64,000 bases of DNA from Mytilus trossulus (Eukaryota > Mollusca > Bivalvia > Mytilida > Mytilidae): contig NC_086378.1 in NCBI RefSeq assembly GCF_036588685.1, positions 29,241,578 through 29,305,577 of the forward strand. Reading direction: 5' to 3'. The notes beneath the pieces were generated by a model, which worked only from the letters and a program-made list of their open reading frames with translations, did no database searches and was not told the origin of the DNA. Below, one piece after another: positions 59,847-64,000 of this stretch. The position numbers and the translations under genes are program-made. How positions within the stretch are numbered: position 1 is the first letter of the stretch; every line of letters begins with the position of its first letter.

Positions 59847-60039
59847 TGTATAATGTTCGGTGTCATTAATGAATGAAGCTATTAGAATTACGAAAGCAGT
59901 GATTATTTGAGAAGCATCTGCAGATCATGTGAACTCTAGTTTTTTTAAATAAAAAAAAACATGTATACGCTTACAGTTTTGTAAAAAGTGTATAATTTAG
60001 TGCATTGTAATAGGAATGATGTGTGATATTGAAAATAAA
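59847..60039 (+). other. 3' UTR exon and polyadenylation signal, copy 5
   Basis: Acceptor TCATTACAG, then TGTATAATGTTCGG; AATAAA at 60034-60039. Confidence 0.65.
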
Positions 60040-61648
60040 ACATAGATATAATTTTACACTCTTACTATTGCATTGCCAAATTGTCCTTATATATTCCTAT
60101 GAGAAGATTTGTAAACACTTAATATCTACTTTTTAGTAGTTTGACTAGTATTCATGTGTTTCGTGTACTCTTTTACTCAGCTTTTTATGGTTAAGAACAC
60201 TTTATGAGTAAGAAAATAGTATTTAGTGGTTCTAAGATGGATATTTGAGCTTTCAAAGTGAACACATAGTTGCATTACAAAAATAGGTCACCCCTCAATA
60301 CAGCATAAGGATCAATGAACCATCCAGGGGTAGATAGTTTTTTAAAGTTATTAAAGGCTATCAATCAGAGCTTAAGTCAGCAACACAAAATGCACAAATT
60401 AAAAAAACAATTATATTATTTTATTAAAACAAATAGAAGATTGTTTGTTTTGTTTGTTGGTATTGAAAACTTTTTCTCACAGATACACTTGTATTCTGTA
60501 GATTTTCTGCCAAAAGTAATACTCAAAATGTTTAGGTACCTTAAAGAATGTTAACGTCACAACTTTAATATTCACTTTCGTCTTGGTTATATACTAGAAG
60601 TTGTTAACACCAAAATTACGTACTAGCTATAAGCACTTCATTTTGCAACTTTATTATTTTTCCAAATAACTACCGGTATCATAATATGAACAATTGAGTA
60701 TATTTTGTTTGGTTTCAAACATTTTGAAGGACTGAATTCGAATAATTATTCGTTCTTAGCAGTCAATATGGTCCTTTTCCGTCAAAATAAGTCAAAAACA
60801 CCACTTATTCATTACTGACACTTCATTTTACAAGCGGATTACAGTTTAAAGCAGAAAATGCAAATTGTCAAGTCCTTTGTTTGTTTGAGGACATCCTCCG
60901 ACACTTGATAGGTGCACGTTAGTCGTTTTGTGCGGCTTTTGATAAAACAAAATGGACGCCTTACTTCGTAAGAAAGAGTGAACTCAAAAATTAAAAAAAA
61001 AACTTTCTTAGTTGGACTAGGATACAAGCAAAAATAAAAAAAAAAGATTTCGTCAAAAGATTTTGAAATTGGTTCATCGTTTCGGATACAGAGTGTGGAC
61101 GAGCGAATGAACTAAGAAACGGACACACCATTGTTCGATATCATATCACCTTTACTAGTTGTTTTCGGCACAATCTTTTCTATGTTGACCGGTTAATGTC
61201 ATTTCATGAATTGGAAAGATATAATATTTTGCGTTTTCATGTTTTTGACTTCGCGATTACCCTGTTTTCTACCTATAGAATATGAAAAGCGAAAATGCGA
61301 AATGGCATTAATCGACCACCATACTTTTGGTATATTTGTGGTAAAAAGAAAGGAATATAAATCAAAGAAATGAATATTTTCCAGCGTAAAGATAACCAGG
61401 CACTGCTATTATAATAGACAAACTTAAATGTTAAAAAAATAAAAAAAAATAAAACGTCATTCAGTTCAGTAGCATGTGTCGAACTCAGTATATTGTCAAA
61501 TGTTTCTCATATACAATGCTTTGACGTAGGTAAAAATTACTCAATTATAGATTTAAGGTTTTGTGAATTACAAATAATAAATGTAATTCTTACGATTAAC
61601 ATGTTTGTCACTCATGTTGAAATAAACAATTGTAACATCTGGAGAGAA
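60040..61648. other. Gap between the array and the BTB gene
   Basis: The end of unit 5's downstream flank can be followed to about 60450 (GAACCATCCAGGGGTAGATA near 60316, matching 53388, 44266 and 36390). After that the sequence is AT-rich with nothing recognisable; the BTB gene's promoter must lie in the last few hundred bases but no TATA box is evident. Confidence 0.55.
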
Positions 61649-63471
61649 ATGGTAATGGCGGATAGGGTTGTAAAACTGAACGTTGGTGGCGTGTTATACA
61701 CGACCTCCAAATCTACCCTTACTTCGATACCCCAGTGTTATCTGTGTCAACTGGTGACAGGGGCTATAAGACCACTCAGAGATGAACGGGGAACCATTTT
61801 TATCGACAGAGACGGGCACGTCTTCAGGTAAGTTTTCTTTCTTCTTTTTCTGCGTATTTCAATAACAATTTTTCAAATTTTATTTTCAAATTAATAAAAA
61901 TTTTATATGAAATTTAACTGATTATATATATATATATATATAACATTTGTTTAGATATTACAAATTTAAAAGAAAACAAAAATAAGGAAATACTTTTACA
62001 TTCAATTACGTGACCAATAAAAGTGTTCAATCTATATATGTTACATCATTTTCTAGTTATTGCCTTCAGGCTGAAATATTTTACAACTCTATAAAACAAT
62101 AAAGGTCGTTTTAATGACAGACATTTGTAAACTACTTTGAAATTGAAAATTGCATATTCTTCTTGTAAATTCTTAATGTTTTACTAATAATATTTATTAC
62201 TAGAAGTATGTTATTTTTGCTTGTCTTGTTATATAAACCTTTAGATTTGTATGGTTGCGCCCCCCCCCCCCTTTTTATATAGCGTTCATAATTGAAAAAT
62301 TAAAATATAGCTACATCGATTTCTATTTTAAAAAATCAAAATAAATTCAAATACATTGTGATTGTGCAATCTGTTGTATAATAAGATTAATAATCAATAC
62401 AATATTATAATATGTTTGCTCCTAACATTCTTAACATCACATGGTGGCATCTGCCATCATTAAACTGTATTCAGTCTTACAGTCAGTGACCTACGTCTTG
62501 TATATGTTAAGGTCCAGTGCACATTGTGAAAATAATAATAGTTTGTGGTAAACATCAATTGACAAAAACCAAAAACACAAACTGATTATTAGAAATTCGA
62601 CGCCGCTATACAAAAAGAAAAGAACACATATCTATGTTTATAAAAGGGTTATATAGGCTGTTAAGAAATTAACTATTGCTACTTTTCCGGAGCACCTGAT
62701 ATCACCCCTAGTTTTTGGTGGGGTTCGTGTTGTTTATTCTTTGGTTTTCTATGTTTTGTCGACGTGTGTATTATTTTGTGTCTGTTTGTCTGTTTGTCCT
62801 TTTGATTTTTAACCATGGCGTATGTCAGTTTATTTTCGATTTAAAAGTTTGATATCTTTCGTCCCTTTTTCGCACTAAACAAAAAATACAAAATAAGGGT
62901 AACTAAATTACGGCATATTACGCATTAATTTAGAATTTCAGCAATCTGAATACAGAAAACACATGATAAAGTGAGAAGTCACTGATCTTGGCTTTCCAAC
63001 TAGAAAACTATTTGCTCTTTATCTTATGTGAGTTGCAGGTTCTTCTATATTGCTTGTCTAGAGATAATAACGATTGGATTATTGAAAACAAAAACGGTTT
63101 CCGCATTACAAAAGGCTCGATTACTTAAAGTATTTCCTTCATGTCTTGTATTGTTGTCCTTCAGGTACGTCCTTAACTACTTGAGATCCAAGAAACTAAC
63201 GTTACCACAAGGGTACAAGGAGTTGGCCATGTTGAAGGAGGAAGCAGAATACTACGATTTGTGTCAGCTGGTGTTCAACGTGGAAAAGGTTCTCAAATCT
63301 AGACGGAGAAACCGGAACAAGCCTCGGAACAACAAAGGGGGACCGAATCAGAGGGCTCCGTCCAATGCACTTAGTAGAAGTCTCGGATCTGACATGAACT
63401 CTCTCGCCCTTTGTGACGAGAATGGATCGGTCATTTTCGAAGATGATTCTTCGGATTATTTTTATGATTAA
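61649..63471 (+). CDS. KCTD-like BTB (T1-type) domain protein
   Basis: Coding exons 61649-61827 and 63165-63471 (CTTCAG/GTAAGT ... CTTCAG/GTAC), giving 161 residues. The BTB/T1 fold is clear: VVKLNVGGVLYTTSKSTL, IFIDRDGHVFRYVLNYLR and LPQGYKELAMLKEEAEYY, the usual KCTD signature. KCTD proteins oligomerise through this domain; several act as Cullin-3 adaptors and others bind channels or receptors. The C-terminus (about 110-161) is a short basic, disordered tail (KSRRRNRNKPRNNKGG) ending in an acidic EDDSSDYFYD, without a second domain. Odd point: where relatives have 'xPdSxLxxMF' the sequence is IPQCYLCQLVTGAIRP, so the first helix is unusual. Start at MVMADRV (61649) or the second ATG (61655). 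Subfamily not assigned. Confidence 0.87.
62670..62880 (+). repeat. Dispersed repeat in the BTB gene intron
   Basis: TTTCCGGAGCACCTGATATC, CCCTAGTTTTTGGTGGGGTT and CAGTTTATTTTCGATTTAAA; the inverted family members are at 22111-22355 and 37125-37370. Confidence 0.75.
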
Positions 63472-63718
63472 TGTTAATGTGACTGACTGCTTTATTATAG
63501 TCGTCCAGATTCACTTCAGTTGTCTGGTGATCGGAAATCATTCATGCATGCCGCATTCGACTGTGTTTGTGCTGGCGCGAAACTAGATTACAGCTTTCGA
63601 GTCTAGCTTGTTTATATTTTTGGAAGTATTACCGGTGAAATCAATGACTTAAAAGTTTCGTACTTGTTTCGGAGTCACTCTAAAAAAAGGCAGTGATTTT
63701 AAAGTCATTTGTGTTTAA

Positions 63719-63724
63719 AATAAA
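63719..63724 (+). terminator. Polyadenylation signal of the BTB gene
   Basis: AATAAA about 250 bp after the stop codon (TTTAAAATAAAATGG). The remaining 270 bp to the window end hold nothing recognisable; another AATAAA occurs near 63920. Confidence 0.55.
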
Positions 63725-64000
63725 ATGGATTGACGGGTGATTTCTCTCTTTTTCCTTTACAACAGGTTGGCTGTCACTGTTAACAATAGTTCATCATTGA
63801 ACCCTACGGGGAAAACACAGAGAACTCATTTTGTCAGAAAACACGGTCAAACATTCAAAGATTTACACTAATCTGTGTCCACACTTTAAAAAAATTAGCA
63901 TACGAGATACCAATTATTAAATAAAGCATGAGAATTTAAGAATCACACAAAATATTTTGGAAACTGAAATTTGAAAGACGTTAAGACTTGAGGTTACCAA

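Overview
The window looks like nuclear DNA of a marine mussel (Mytilus or a close relative). It is AT-rich, has interrupted genes with GT-AG introns, and is crowded with short dispersed repeats of the kind that fill bivalve genomes. It also carries expanded families typical of bivalves: RING/B-box/NHL proteins, a secreted C-type lectin and Gly/Tyr-rich secreted proteins. The species call is inferred from sequence character; no search was run.

Layout. 1-7.4 kb: no convincing gene; several foldback elements, a tRNA-derived SINE and other repeats. 7.4-14.1 kb: two tandem plus-strand RING/B-box/NHL-type genes with the same last-intron position; the first has lost about 120 residues of its propeller region. 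14.1-18.2 kb: a minus-strand, five-exon secreted C-type lectin with a coiled-coil stalk, convergent with the second RING gene. Its reading frame is cut by a TGA exactly where the family has a conserved cysteine. 18.2-20.7 kb: repeats.

20.7-60.1 kb: a direct array of five paralogous genes (coding starts at 21538, 34666, 42576, 51540 and 58495) for small secreted Gly/Tyr-rich proteins of 133-138 residues. Each copy has a near-identical promoter block with a TATA box, a noncoding first exon of about 27 nt ending CAAACAT, a main coding exon (signal peptide plus GY-rich body), a short exon coding a Leu-rich tail and an Asn/Gly C-terminus, and (except copy 1) a separate 3'UTR exon. The duplicated unit is several kb long and carries its flanks with it, including a decayed reverse-transcriptase fragment. 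Units have been altered by insertions: a 1.48-kb TIR element with a hairpin minisatellite and a 6-bp target duplication between copies 1 and 2, a TIR element shared only by the flanks of copies 3 and 4, a hAT-like transposase fragment between copies 3 and 4, and a pogo-like end after copy 4.

61.6-63.7 kb: a two-exon KCTD-type BTB gene.

The neighbouring families do not form one obvious pathway. The RING/NHL genes and the lectin would fit innate immunity. The GY-rich array is best read as a set of co-regulated structural secretory proteins, for example of shell, periostracum or byssus; that role is inference from composition. The array is the most interesting system in the window.
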